From contig DANW01000042.1 in NCBI GenBank assembly GCA_002501605.1, positions 1 through 31,766 of the forward strand: a DNA stretch of 31,766 bases. Reading direction: 5' to 3'. The position numbers and the translations under genes are program-made. The notes below the pieces were generated by a model. That model made no database searches and was not told the DNA's origin. It worked only from the letters and a program-made list of their open reading frames with translations. This DNA comes from Euryarchaeota archaeon UBA28. GTDB lineage: Archaea; Thermoplasmatota; Poseidoniia; Poseidoniales; Thalassarchaeaceae. This document shows, piece after piece, positions 1 through 10,300 of the stretch (position 1 is its first letter; the number at the start of each line of letters is the position of its first letter).

Positions 1-534
1 GCCTTGACCCTGGCCCTGACCTTCTCCTTCGCCACCTGTTCCAGGCTCAGCACCTGACTGACCATCTCCTTCTCCGCCTTCGTAATCTGGGTCGTAGGCA
101 TCAGGTATTCCATCGCCGTCCGAATCAGATGACGAGCCATCGTTGGGATCGTTAGGGAACGGATCAGATCCGTCCGCTACACCATCACCATCGGTATCCG
201 CCGAGTTAGGGTTTGTACCCGAGGCGTATTCTTGGCTGTTGGTCAATCCATCCCCGTCAGGATCTGCATTGGCATCACTTGCTGAGTTGGGATTTAGACC
301 ATAGGTCACTTCCCACCCATCAGGCAAACCATCGTTGTCCGTATCGGGGTTGTTCATATCGGTTCCTGCAGCCTGCTCCTCTGCATTAGTCAGGCCGTCG
401 CCATCCCAATCTGCACCACCATCAGAGGGGTCCAGAGGGTTGGAACCATCGGCGCTAACGCCGACGGAACCCGCCATCATTATGAGGAGCAGTGCAATTA
501 GCATGCTCGCGTTCTTTGTCTTCTGCATTTTCAT
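1..534 (-). CDS. Secreted thrombospondin type-3 (Ca-binding) repeat protein, N-terminal part
   Basis: The reading frame is open from an ATG at 534 to the left edge, 178 codons with no stop, so the C-terminus lies outside the window. Residues 1-28 form a signal peptide: a Lys-rich start (MKMQKTKN), a hydrophobic core, then VSA before DGSNP. The mature part is a run of Asp/Asn-rich units such as DWDGDGLTNAEEQ, DTDNDGLPDGWE and DPDGDGLTNSQEY, the pattern of thrombospondin type-3 / calcium-binding repeats. From about residue 160 it becomes low-complexity Gly/Glu/Gln, probably a linker to further domains. An in-frame ATG at 537 is the alternative start. GGAG lies 5 bases before the ATG at 534 and only 2 before 537, so 534 is preferred. 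Expected location is the cell surface; Ca2+ binding is family knowledge and the biological role is unknown. Confidence 0.85.
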   Translation of the reverse strand, partial: MKMQKTKNASMLIALLLIMMAGSVGVSADGSNPLDPSDGGADWDGDGLTNAEEQAAGTDMNNPDTDNDGLPDGWEVTYGLNPNSASDANADPDGDGLTNSQEYASGTNPNSADTDGDGVADGSDPFPNDPNDGSSSDSDGDGIPDAYDPDYEGGEGDGQSGAEPGTGGEGEGQGQGQG

Positions 535-554
535 CATATCTCCAAATTCAGTTC

Positions 555-573
555 AGAGAACCCGCTGTTCTCT
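555..573. repeat. Stem-loop / palindrome copy 1 (7-bp stem, 5-base loop)
   Basis: AGAGAAC, loop CCGCT, GTTCTCT: a perfect 7-bp inverted repeat located 21 bases upstream of the start of the repeat-protein gene, so inside its leader or promoter. A second copy with nearly the same arm and loop lies at 771-789. It could be an operator for a dimeric regulator or an RNA hairpin in the leader. Confidence 0.6.
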
Positions 574-770
574 CTTTCCGGAAACAGCTAGCGCTGAGTG
601 AACATCTGCCAGCATGCTTCCGGGAGATCCGGAATTCTTCTTCGAACGAGAATGATGCGTTTGTGAAATACTGAAAAACGCTCCACTGAGAGCTGTTTTG
701 ATAATCCAGTACCTTTTGCAATCTTCTTCTCGTTCCTCCATTGTATTCATCCGGTCTCACGGGCTTTCAT

Positions 771-789
771 AGGGAACCCACTGTTCCCT
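771..789. repeat. Stem-loop / palindrome copy 2 (7-bp stem, 5-base loop)
   Basis: AGGGAAC, loop CCACT, GTTCCCT: a perfect 7-bp inverted repeat. It differs from copy 1 by one compensated stem pair and one loop base. It lies about 50 bases past the stop of the zinc-ribbon gene on the minus strand, so it could act in transcript ending or as the upstream one of two operator sites. Confidence 0.6.
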
Positions 790-838
790 CTAACCATTCA
801 GAGCAATGTTAGATATTTGAATGGTTCCTGTCTTGGAT

Positions 839-1249
839 TCATGGGGTCAGTTTCGCTAACTCGGCTTTGAACCTGGCTGAACTAAGGAAATGAACCACTG
901 GAGCTGCTAGAGTGGCCACCAACAGTGTACCGAAGAAAACTCCAGACCAAAGCTCGATGCCCCTTCCCATTGTGAGGAACAATATCCAACCTGCACTTGT
1001 GAATGCCAGAGGCCTGTACCTCTTGCTATACAGTACCAGACGAGCTCTAGCGAGCTCATCAGAGTAGTATTGAGGGGCCTCCTCAGGTGAAACTAGGCCA
1101 TCTTCAACAGCACATCTCCCACAAATTAGGTAACGAGGACCGTTGCCACTGATGAAATGTGACTGGTGGTATGTCTGGTTGCATTTCCTGCACGTCGGCA
1201 TGTGACTCGTTAATTCCAGCAGGCTTGCGTCCTTCAACACTACGGTCAT
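839..1249 (-). CDS. Small zinc-ribbon protein with two membrane segments, function unknown
   Basis: 136 residues. Near the N-terminus are two CxxC pairs (CRKC at about 20-23 and CGRC at about 43-46), a typical zinc ribbon or treble-clef knuckle. After a charged stretch (YYSDELARARLVLYSKRYRP) come two hydrophobic segments at about 82-95 and 98-117, so it is probably a membrane protein with the zinc knuckle on the cytoplasmic side. The ATG at 1249 overlaps the stop of the PabB-PabA gene as ATGA, which suggests translational coupling. An internal ATG at 1201 (MPTCRKC) would put the start just before the zinc knuckle and is the alternative. It is last in the pab operon and I recognise no family; nothing ties it directly to folate synthesis. 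Confidence 0.7.
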   Translation of the reverse strand: MTVVLKDASLLELTSHMPTCRKCNQTYHQSHFISGNGPRYLICGRCAVEDGLVSPEEAPQYYSDELARARLVLYSKRYRPLAFTSAGWILFLTMGRGIELWSGVFFGTLLVATLAAPVVHFLSSARFKAELAKLTP

Positions 1250-3543
1250 TCAGCCTGCCTGCTGAGTTGATCTGAGAAAATCAAAGGGCTTTTTCTCAGA
1301 AAATTGCCTAGTAATTCGCGACCGCGCGGACTGCCCACTGATTCAGGATGGAATTGAACCCCGTCTATCGGAAGATGGCAATGCCTCAGACCCATAACCA
1401 GTTCTCCTGTAGAGTCCCAAGAATTAGGAACCAGACTACCTTTCTTCGGCACAAGAACTAGGCTATTATATCTCATCATCGTAATTTCGGACGGTAGACC
1501 CTCAAACACTCCAGTTCCATCATTCTTGATTAATGAGGGTGTTCCATGCACCGCTCCCATAGGAGACTGGATCAAATCCCACCCATCAGCTATCCCGAGT
1601 GCTTGGTGGCCCAAGCACAGTCCCAGTAGGGGGACATGATTCCTGTCAATGACAAGCTCCCCCCTGATGCTTCGTCTTGCGAGCTCCATCGTAAGAGGAT
1701 AAGACTCTGGGACTGATGGGCCCGGGCCAAGAATCACTCTTTCTGGCTGGAAATGTCTCATAATCTCATCAGCCAGGTTTGAAGCCGTCCTCTTATCTGT
1801 CTGCGTCTTTCCTCCTACAATTACGACGTTATGCCCAAGAGAAGCAATCTCTTCAGCTATATTTCGAGTGAACGAGTCCAAGTTATCGATAAGAAGGGTA
1901 CATCGATCAAGCTTCTCACACGGGTATACGCGGATGACTCCAACTTCCTCACCCCCTCCTCTTAGACCCGGCACAAGAGACTGAACACTCCCTACTCCCG
2001 TTGGGACGGGGAATATCCCTACTTCTCTCTCAGGAAGGTCATTTTCGGTGAATCCAGTCCTAAAGCCCCACGCGGATTCCGTGACTGCGGCCGCCTTCCA
2101 GCGAGCCTCCTCAACTTCCTCTGCAGGAGACGAATCAATTACCACGCCCCCTCCCGCCTGAACGGTCGCATGCCACTTCTCTGGGCCGGAGTGAGCCTCC
2201 AAGGTCCTGATTAGGATATTCCAATCAGCCACCCCATGTCCTCTGTGAATATGGCCGATTGAGCCAGTCCAAGCCCCCCTCGGGCCCCTTTCTAGTTCAT
2301 CTATAGCTGCAATAGTGACCGTCTTCGGGCATCCTGTCACTGAACCGCCTGGGAACATCGTGCTAGTTACTTCAGATGTCGAGTATCTTTCATCCAACAA
2401 ACCTTCTACTCCACTTACAAGGTGTTGTACATTCGATAGTGCCTCTATTCTCCATCCGCTCCAGTTGACAGTTCCGGGAACGCAGACACTACTCAGGTCA
2501 TGTCTCTCTAGGTCAACTAGCATGAGGTGCTCGGAGATCTCTTTCTCACTGGATACCAATTCTATTCTGAGCCTAGAGTCCTCCAGTTCGTCCAAGCCCC
2601 TCTTCCTAGTCCCCTTGATTGGCCTGGTCCTGACAACCCCTCCGTCTAGCTCAACAAGCCTCTCCGGACTTGAGGACGCGACAGACCATCCCAGATCAGA
2701 AACCATCATCCAACAGGAGAAAGGTGCGGGATTGGAACGGGAAAGAAGCAAGAAAGATTCCCAGGGCTGTCCGGGCATCAAACCTTTCCATTTCCTACCA
2801 TAGTTTACTTGGTATAGATTGCCTTTTCTTATTCCCTCCTTGATTCTAGATACCTTTTTTGCATGCTCTGAGTCGCTCTCACTGTCAGGAACAGATTGTG
2901 AAGAAGGCATTTCTCTAACCTCTGTGATTCTGAGATTATCAAGCTTGATATCGAGCCATGGGTGACCTTCTAGGGCCAGAACCCCTATTTCAAGCTCAGA
3001 CCGATCATGAATTATCCAAGCGTCTGCTCTCCACAAAACCCCAATCACAGTTCCCGGAGATGGAGTGTTTGAGAGTCTTATGGGTATGGACCATCTACAC
3101 AAATCATACCCCAGAATTCCAGTAAATCCTCCGGGATGAAAATTGGTATCTGTTTCACAGGGAACAGTTATTTCGAACTTACTCACATAGTCCAGTGCCT
3201 CTGTCAGGTCCTCACAATACTCCTCCTCGAACGTTTTCCACTTCCCCTCTTCCATTTTTTGTGCAAGTACGCTCAGAGGAGGAGATGAGCCCAACGAAAC
3301 TCCGCCTTCAAGGGCAGACCCAATACCTCCTGAATCACTACCCTCAGGTTCAATCATCAATATTCTAATACTATCTATACAGGGAACCATTGACCTCTGA
3401 GAAAGATCGGTGATGGGGCCTCCGGAGTGCAAAAGTAACTCATCGCCATTACATAATCCAGAGTCTCTCAACAGATCCAAGACATGTATCATACAATCAC
3501 CGTCGTCAGATTGACTCAGGGGCTTCCACTTCGAGAATACCAT
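1246..3543 (-). CDS. pabBA: Aminodeoxychorismate synthase, fused component I (PabB) and component II (PabA)
   Basis: Converts chorismate and glutamine to 4-amino-4-deoxychorismate for p-aminobenzoate. Residues about 150-510 are a chorismate-binding domain. The PIKGTR motif (about 309) carries the Lys found in PabB where anthranilate synthase has Ala. FPGGSVTGCPK follows at about 400. Residues about 548-750 are a class I glutamine amidotransferase: IDNLDSFTRN, GLCLGHQ with the nucleophilic Cys near 641, and QFHPES with the His/Glu pair near 733. The frame is open upstream to an ATG at 3621, but that start would overlap the preceding lyase gene by 77 bases. The ATG at 3543 sits one base after that gene's stop (TAGTATG) with GGAG about 10 bases upstream, so 3543 is chosen, giving 765 residues. 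Usual fusions place PabA first; here the amidotransferase is C-terminal. TrpE-TrpG is the alternative, made less likely by the PIKGT Lys and the lyase neighbour. Confidence 0.88.
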   Translation of the reverse strand: MVFSKWKPLSQSDDGDCMIHVLDLLRDSGLCNGDELLLHSGGPITDLSQRSMVPCIDSIRILMIEPEGSDSGGIGSALEGGVSLGSSPPLSVLAQKMEEGKWKTFEEEYCEDLTEALDYVSKFEITVPCETDTNFHPGGFTGILGYDLCRWSIPIRLSNTPSPGTVIGVLWRADAWIIHDRSELEIGVLALEGHPWLDIKLDNLRITEVREMPSSQSVPDSESDSEHAKKVSRIKEGIRKGNLYQVNYGRKWKGLMPGQPWESFLLLSRSNPAPFSCWMMVSDLGWSVASSSPERLVELDGGVVRTRPIKGTRKRGLDELEDSRLRIELVSSEKEISEHLMLVDLERHDLSSVCVPGTVNWSGWRIEALSNVQHLVSGVEGLLDERYSTSEVTSTMFPGGSVTGCPKTVTIAAIDELERGPRGAWTGSIGHIHRGHGVADWNILIRTLEAHSGPEKWHATVQAGGGVVIDSSPAEEVEEARWKAAAVTESAWGFRTGFTENDLPEREVGIFPVPTGVGSVQSLVPGLRGGGEEVGVIRVYPCEKLDRCTLLIDNLDSFTRNIAEEIASLGHNVVIVGGKTQTDKRTASNLADEIMRHFQPERVILGPGPSVPESYPLTMELARRSIRGELVIDRNHVPLLGLCLGHQALGIADGWDLIQSPMGAVHGTPSLIKNDGTGVFEGLPSEITMMRYNSLVLVPKKGSLVPNSWDSTGELVMGLRHCHLPIDGVQFHPESVGSPRGRELLGNFLRKSPLIFSDQLSRQAE

Positions 3544-3544
3544 A

Positions 3545-4324
3545 CTATCTAGACTCCGAAAATTTTGAAGAAACCACTCTCTTGCTCCAAGCCTCTTGAG
3601 ATATTGAGAAAAGGGGGCCATGGGGTTTTCCTATCTTTCGTCCGTCTATTGTCCCGAGAGCCTTTATCCCCATCCCACTGCCACAAACAATCATCTCTGA
3701 AGATCTTTCTATCATCCCTAGGGTCAGCCTAGCGGGCCTGACAGGTACTCCGGACATCTCCAGATACGGCTTTATGACATCTAAAGTAACGGAGTCCAGA
3801 GCTCCGTCATGATGTGGAGAATGGTAAGCAACTCCGTCTGAGTCCAACAATAGTGGTGCGCACCGATCTCCATCTATAAGGCATCCATTTTCAAACAAAA
3901 GCCCAACATCCCCTCCATTATTTTCAGCAATCACTCTAGCTTCTTGGTATGGTCCGTAATCTCCGTGCTTCGTACCTCTGATATTGCCTTCCCAAGTCGG
4001 TGCGCTAATTGATATTCCATTTAGGGGCCTTGAGGGCCATTTCATGTTCACGGCCCCCGTTGCAGAAACCACTCCCTCCGAAGTCAGTCTAATGACCATC
4101 AGATACGGGTCTTGACTGGGATCATCATTGCGATTATCTGGAACTGAGACGACTCCTAGCAATGAACTGACTTGCTCACTGAAGTCATCAGGAAAATCTA
4201 TGCCAAGCCTACTGGAATGTCGTCGCATTCTATCAAAGTGCAGACTCGCAGAACTTAGGCATTTATGTCCATCCCATCCGATTGCGGACCAAACCGATGA
4301 ATAGGCCCCCTCCGGGTTAGTCAT
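3545..4324 (-). CDS. pabC: Aminotransferase class IV protein, probable aminodeoxychorismate lyase (PabC)
   Basis: 259 residues, close to the usual length of PabC. The expected reaction is PLP-dependent removal of pyruvate from aminodeoxychorismate to give p-aminobenzoate. It sits directly upstream of the synthase in the same operon. The fold pattern is visible: LHFDRMRRHSSRLGI near 29-42 (the usual 'RL..S...LGI'), GTKHGDY with the presumed PLP Lys119, EARVIAENNGGDVGLLFENG, and CGSGMGIKALGTIDG near 213. The segment that normally reads 'EGxxSNxF' reads LIDGDRCAPLLL here, so the conserved Glu appears as Asp151 and the Asn as Ala. The N-terminal 'HDRGFLYGDGVFET' region is also shortened. The assignment therefore rests on context as much as on sequence; branched-chain or D-amino-acid aminotransferase is less likely. 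It starts 41 bases after the giant surface-protein gene. Confidence 0.75.
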   Translation of the reverse strand: MTNPEGAYSSVWSAIGWDGHKCLSSASLHFDRMRRHSSRLGIDFPDDFSEQVSSLLGVVSVPDNRNDDPSQDPYLMVIRLTSEGVVSATGAVNMKWPSRPLNGISISAPTWEGNIRGTKHGDYGPYQEARVIAENNGGDVGLLFENGCLIDGDRCAPLLLDSDGVAYHSPHHDGALDSVTLDVIKPYLEMSGVPVRPARLTLGMIERSSEMIVCGSGMGIKALGTIDGRKIGKPHGPLFSISQEAWSKRVVSSKFSESR

Positions 4325-4365
4325 ACCTCTCGATGGTGGCTAGAGGATTCAAGCCCTTCTATACA

Positions 4366-7300
4366 TCAGAGGATTTCTTCTTCATCTAGGTCGTCAGCTA
4401 GCCCGTCTAGGTCATCTATATCCAAGTCGTCAGCTAGCCCGTCTAGGTCATCTATGTCTAGGTCATCTTCCTGAATTCCAAGTAGCTCATCAGATACCTC
4501 GGCTGAGGGTTGTGGTGTAGTATCAGTGAATTCACCACCAATCGGCTGGATCCTCGTATCCTCCTCCTTGTCATATTTTACTGAAGGAGAATCCGCCTTA
4601 TCTCCGAATGAGTCAGAAACCAGTTCTAGATCATCAATTCCAAACTCTTCATCCTCCGATAGTCCAGATGACTCTCTCATCATCTGTTCCTCAAGCTCGA
4701 CCTCAAGTGCTCCCATCTCCCAAGGCTGAGGTGCGGAGGCTCTCCTTGGCCTGATGAACAAAACTGCTCCTGCTAGAACCATCATGGCTGAGACTACCGC
4801 AATGAGAGTATTCATGTCTCCGCTCATCAACTGATCGATCCATGATACCCCCCCCTCTCCTTCCTCCCCATCGGAAGAACCGAATGAGCTCTCGGACCAT
4901 GGGAGAATTTCTAGGGGATCCACAGCCAATCTGTGTACCTCACCATCAAATGCTACTACCACCGTCCAATAAGATAGGGTGTTGTCCAAGGGCTCACCTT
5001 GTAATTCGCTCAAGATAAGGAGATTTCCTTTGATTTCCGTATTGCCACTATCAATGAATGAGCTCACGGCCGTCGCGTTCCTTACATCTTCAAACGGGTC
5101 CAGACTGACAAACACCTTGTATGAAACAACCTGAGGGTCCTGACTTAGATCCCAAGTAATGTCTATCTGGGAACCAGAACTGTCCCAATATCCACGAACA
5201 CCAGTGACTTCTGGCAGGTGTAGTCCTGGGTCTAAGCTATTCTCGTCTACCAATGCGATGGACGATGTCCTGAGGTTGGTTAGCCATGAGTTTCCGGATG
5301 AGTCCACGGGTACTACAGCCACCCATGTCATTATCGAAGGGGCTAAACTCCTACCATCCGAGAGGTATTCGATGGTTACAGGCAACTCCGAGTTTCTGTC
5401 CACAACCATTACTGGCTCCATATTACTTGCATCTGCGAATGGGACTACGTCCGCAAAGATGTGATACTCGTAGAGGTCAGAAGCCATGCTTTCTTGGAAA
5501 GTAACTAGCATCCCATCCCCATCATCAGCGAGCCTTTCTTCGAGTACTGGTGGAGACAATCTGTCAGGAGGCGTGATATCTCCTCTATTATCAACAGGAG
5601 TTACAATAGAAATGTGATCTTCTAATCCAGAGAGGTAAACGTTCCCTTTGATGTCATGTACGGTGACTGCCACATACAACGGGACATCCGGATAAATCGA
5701 AGATGTGACCAGTGTTTCGAGTGAAGCTCCGTACATTGCGCTGTCTAGAGTCATTTGTAGTTGCAGTAGTCCCCCTATCTGCCTCTGATCAACGACTATG
5801 TTGCTACAACTGATTATCCCATTCTCGCATTTTTCACTCATTTCAGTGACATCACTCAGAGGATACTCAGAGACCCATACTGTGTAGAAATCAAAGTCTG
5901 GAGCAGTTGACCTATTCCAAACAATGTCAATCTTAGTCCCATCATCATCAGGATGGTCCCATGCTATTAGTCCCTCCACCCTGTCTGGAGCACTCGAGCT
6001 TCCATTTTCGCTCGCCAGGGGGGTAGCTTCGACTACTAGAACCGAGTTAACATTCGAGTTCCCCCAGTCATCTGAGGCAACAACTCCAAACCAGTATGTG
6101 ATCCCATCTTGCAAGGGAGCAGAACCAAGGGAATCAACTATGACTTGGACTGAACCAGAGTCGTCGGGGGAGCAACCGGGAACGTATTCAGCCACAGGCC
6201 AACCATCTACAGTTGAGGGAGGCTGCCATCCAGATGCGGGTAGAGCGTAAACTGTGTAAAATGAGCAGTCTTCCTCAGTGTTAGCTTGCCAAGTCACCTC
6301 AACCCTACCTCCCTCATCGTCTGGAACATCCTGAGCCTGGGTCCCCAATATCATAGACGGTGGAATCCCATCATTCAGACCTCCCGCTGTTGTAACCGGT
6401 CCAAACACAGTAACGTTACTGGGGTCATATTGGCCCGACTCATCAACGCACGCAGCGGCAAACCAGAATACTCCCTGTGGAGCCAAGTCAACAACAGTTG
6501 AGTTCCCTGAGGAGTAAGGAATGTCAATCTCCCCTGTGAGGGCAAACGCATTGGAAATCTCCTGCTGTGCAGACCATAATCTTGTGAATGAGGGATCTAG
6601 TTCTTGGCACATCTCCCACTCAACTACTAGTGTTCCAGCTGTACCGCCCGATACTGGCTCAGCATTCAGCCAATTGGGTGGAGCGGGCATTTCGTCAGTT
6701 GGAGTGACACTTCCCGGCCAAGCGATTGCATCACCAATACTTCCATCTGGGTACTCGATTGCAATCGATCCACGGTACACTCGACCATCAGACAGAGGCT
6801 CTGTGGTGCCATCATTGTCCGCCTCGGTAATCATTACGGATGTCTGTGCCCAGAAAGAGATGCTCGTGTATGTAGAGAAATCATCTAACTCTTCTTCGCT
6901 TGGATTCCAGTTCTCTCTACCTGTTGCATCCCACACGAAGATTCTGTAACCATTCCATGCCGCATCCTCTGCTGGAAGCCATGAGACTTCAATTACTCCG
7001 CCCCCATCATTGGGTCGGTCGGTCATATTGACTATGCTAGTAGGAACCTCTATTCTTTCCCAGTCATATGTCACTCTCACCTTCATCTTTCCATCGTTGG
7101 GAGATTGAAGCTGAATGTGTGCTTCAACGGATGAAGAACCCGGGCCCACTTGGGAGATGGCTGATTGGAATGCTGCTTGAATTCCCGGATTCATCATTTG
7201 CATATCCCAGTTACCTGAGTAGTTCAGTATAGATGACTTAGCCCAAACCCAAGCCCCTGTTTCTGGAGAAGACAGGGTCAGTGCCAAGGGATTCATTGGC

Positions 7301-10300
7301 AGTTTACCAGGTAAAACTGACTCTGATGTCATGTCTATATCTAATGACTCCTCATCATCTACAAGCACAGTAGTCATTCCAGGTCTGGCTGTCTCATTGA
7401 TTCCTTCCCACGTCCTCTCGCCTATGATGGCATTCAAAGGGCGAGCTGTCCTTTGTCCACTCTTGTCGGACTCCACCATTCCTTCAACTGGCGAAAAGTG
7501 ATGTAGACCGTCATCAGAGACTAGATACAGACCATCATCGCTTACGTCAATACCTCTTGGGTCATTTAGCAGGCCGGACTGAGCTTTGACCAAGTGCGCT
7601 CCGCCCGAATCCATGACATCAATGCCTCCTGGACTAATCATCACTAGGTTGCCTCCGTGTGACGAAATCTCTGAGGGGGGCCATGACATTAGGGAATTAG
7701 CTGGGGCACCTACTTCCATGTCCAGTGAAGAAGAATTCCAGTGAACCATGGGAGAGATGTCCGTTGCAATATGGACTCCCCAATCATCGGCCGCTATTGA
7801 ACGCACATCGTTACTGGGGATCTTATCGATTTGATATGTCCCATTCACAGTGTCAGTGTTAATGTCCCACGCAACAACTCCCGGTCTGGTCGGCCCCTGT
7901 CCACTATGAGAAACGAAGATTGACTCATCGTGGAATTCGGTTACCGTGACACCATTTTCATCAATGACCTGCCTAGTCACACTATCAGCGTAAATGAGAC
8001 CTGAAACCTTGTTCCCAGCTAATCCATCACTCGCTCCTCTTGTCGTAAGAACTGTGAGGTTGGAGTCTAAGATTGTAATTCCCGATGGTCCTCCTGCCAA
8101 CACGACATTCCCTTGGCTTGGTATGTCAACTACCAAAAGATGGTCGTAAATTGAGACTGGAAGACCGTCAAACGTCGTAACTGGGTCCTCCCACTCGGAG
8201 AGTGTGTTGTTGTATACGGCTATCCCCCCCCACGTGGCTGTTAGGATTTTGTCTCCAAGAGCTACGAAATCCTGAACTATATCGTTAGGAAGTCCTGCTA
8301 GGAGACTCCCATCTCCCCATGAGTTTGTAGAAGTGTCGAAGGTTTGGAACCCAGCCGCAGAACCCTGATTCCCCATGAGCCCAACATACAGCATTCCATC
8401 ATCACTGTCCAGAATCATCCCATCCATCTGGCCATGTAGTGCCGGGGCAGATGGAGCATAACTCCTCTGTACCAAATCTATCGAGTATAGCCCCCTTCCA
8501 GCAGTGGTCACCCACATTTTTTCTCCATCCAGCAACATGCTGTTGATTACGTCATCATCTAGAAGGTTGTATCCGTATTCCCATCTAACGGACCCATTTT
8601 GCAGTATACTACCCTGAAGAATTGATGTTGCGTAGAAAGAATCGCTGTCAAATGTCGATGCTACCCATACATGAGTCGAATTTGACATAAACTCCACGAC
8701 TCTCCCACTAGAGAGACCTGCCAACTCATCAAAACCTGAGGCTATTAGTCCAGTGCTGTCTAGCCTGTCAACTCTGTTTAGTCCCGTGGTCTGTCCGGAT
8801 CGACCGATTGCGTAAGTGGGCGTATTGGCGGGAACACGGACAATTGAGCAACCATCCATCCCTGGACTAAGTACCTGTCCACCGGTCACAGAGGTCCCAG
8901 AAGTAACAATTCTAGATACCCCTCCCGTGTTTTGGTACTGATGGGCAGATAGAAGCACATTTCCGTCGTGAAGCATGCCTCCTGGGAAAATCCTGTCTTC
9001 AGTGATTCCATCGGATGAAGTTAGTATGGACAGGAAGCTATCTGTGTTGTAGTTGAATCTGTCCAAGCCCACACCATCTGTATCATAACCTATGTACAGA
9101 ATCCTGTTTGCATCGTCACAGGCAAGAGCTCTCGGATCGTTGTCCGATAGGCCATTATTACCTCCCTCAGTCAGGGGATCGATCCATTCACCTGTAATTC
9201 CATCAGAGTCATGGTCGGCCAAATCAAATCTCGCTACACCGCCTTGGTTACCCCACCAGGACAGCCTGCCAATGGCAAAGTGAATTATCTCATCACAAAC
9301 CAGTATGTCTGCTCCATATCCTCCCGGGATATCTCCTGAACCAAGGTCCCAGACAGACCAGTTTCCAGTTGTACCGTTCTTTGTTAGAATCTGTGCATTT
9401 GAGTTCCAGCTACCTTGTCGGTGAGATGCTATCCACAGGTCATCACCTACGATTTCCATGGAAAAGAAACTCTCTTCTGTGTTATTTGGAAGTCCATCAT
9501 CCTCAGTCCAAGCCGTCTCAAAGGTTTCATTGATTGGATTCCATCTGTATATTCCTTCCATGGTTGCGAACAGATATTCACCGTTGAATTCCTCCATCCC
9601 TCTGACAGGTCCCGGGAAGTCACTCCACTCATCAAGAAGGCTCATTGTAGAATATTGGAACCTTCTCATGATATTATCCCCATACGCCACCCACATCTCG
9701 CACGAGGATGAGTTCAGAGGGAAGCAATCTCCAAGTAGCTGAGCGTTGACTCTCTGGACGTTTCCAATTGTTGGAAGGTCATCTTGCCACGTCTCGTTGT
9801 TTGTGTTCCACCGTACCACGGTCCCTTCTCCATCGTTCCAAGACTGAGTTGGTCTTACCCCTATCCAAAGCTCGTCTCCAACAACCCCCATTCCATATAC
9901 CTTGGAGCTGGAGCCAATTCTAGATCCGGCATCAAGTGTGGAAAGAGAGGTGTTGTTATTCAGAGCTATTCTGTAAATCTCATCATTTGAGTTCCACCAT
10001 TGATTCGATCTTTGTGTGGAGTAATGTAAGACATCGCCCACAATGACCATATCGGCAGGGCTTCTTGATGGTATAGTTGGGCCATTCGCATTAGCCCCCC
10101 TTCCCCAGTTGATCAGGACCGTATCATTTTCAACGTCAATGAGTGTTAGCCCAAAGTCCCCTCCTGCCCACAAAGTTCCACTCTGCTTGCCAGGTATCAG
10201 GGTGGTTACGTCATCATCATCGATGTAGCCTTGAGTTCCATCCCATGTTGTTAGCCACTCTTCATTTGCTAAGTCATATCTAGCAATACCAGTGTTTTCG

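Larger units (their letters stand above)
535..838. other. Intergenic region with no convincing gene; two similar stem-loops
   Basis: About 300 bases separate the repeat protein from the upstream zinc-ribbon gene, both on the minus strand. Short open frames here (for example minus 548-760) overlap each other, have no recognisable motif and no plausible ribosome site, so they are not called. The stretch probably holds the terminator of the zinc-ribbon gene and the promoter and leader of the repeat-protein gene. I see no strong TATA box. The only clear structure is the pair of stem-loops listed separately. Confidence 0.6.

Noticed and set aside
335..601. Plus-strand frame of 88 codons opposite the repeat-protein N-terminus
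   Set aside because: The minus-strand frame has a clear signal peptide and calcium-type repeats; this one is its reverse.
548..760. Two overlapping minus-strand frames of 65-70 codons in the gap before the repeat-protein gene
   Set aside because: They overlap each other in different frames, one crosses the hairpin and approaches the next start, and neither shows a family pattern or ribosome site.
2315..2803. Plus-strand open frame of 162 codons
   Set aside because: Lies entirely opposite the well-supported PabB domain, has no motif and no ribosome site; a shadow of the real gene.
1246..3621. Longer PabB-PabA start at 3621
   Set aside because: Would overlap the PabC coding end by 77 bases; the ATG at 3543 follows the PabC stop by one base and suits the family better.
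4381..4470. Possible CRISPR or mobile repeat because of the 36-base tandem units
   Set aside because: The units are directly adjacent without spacers, in frame, and encode a regular acidic peptide repeat at the end of the giant protein.
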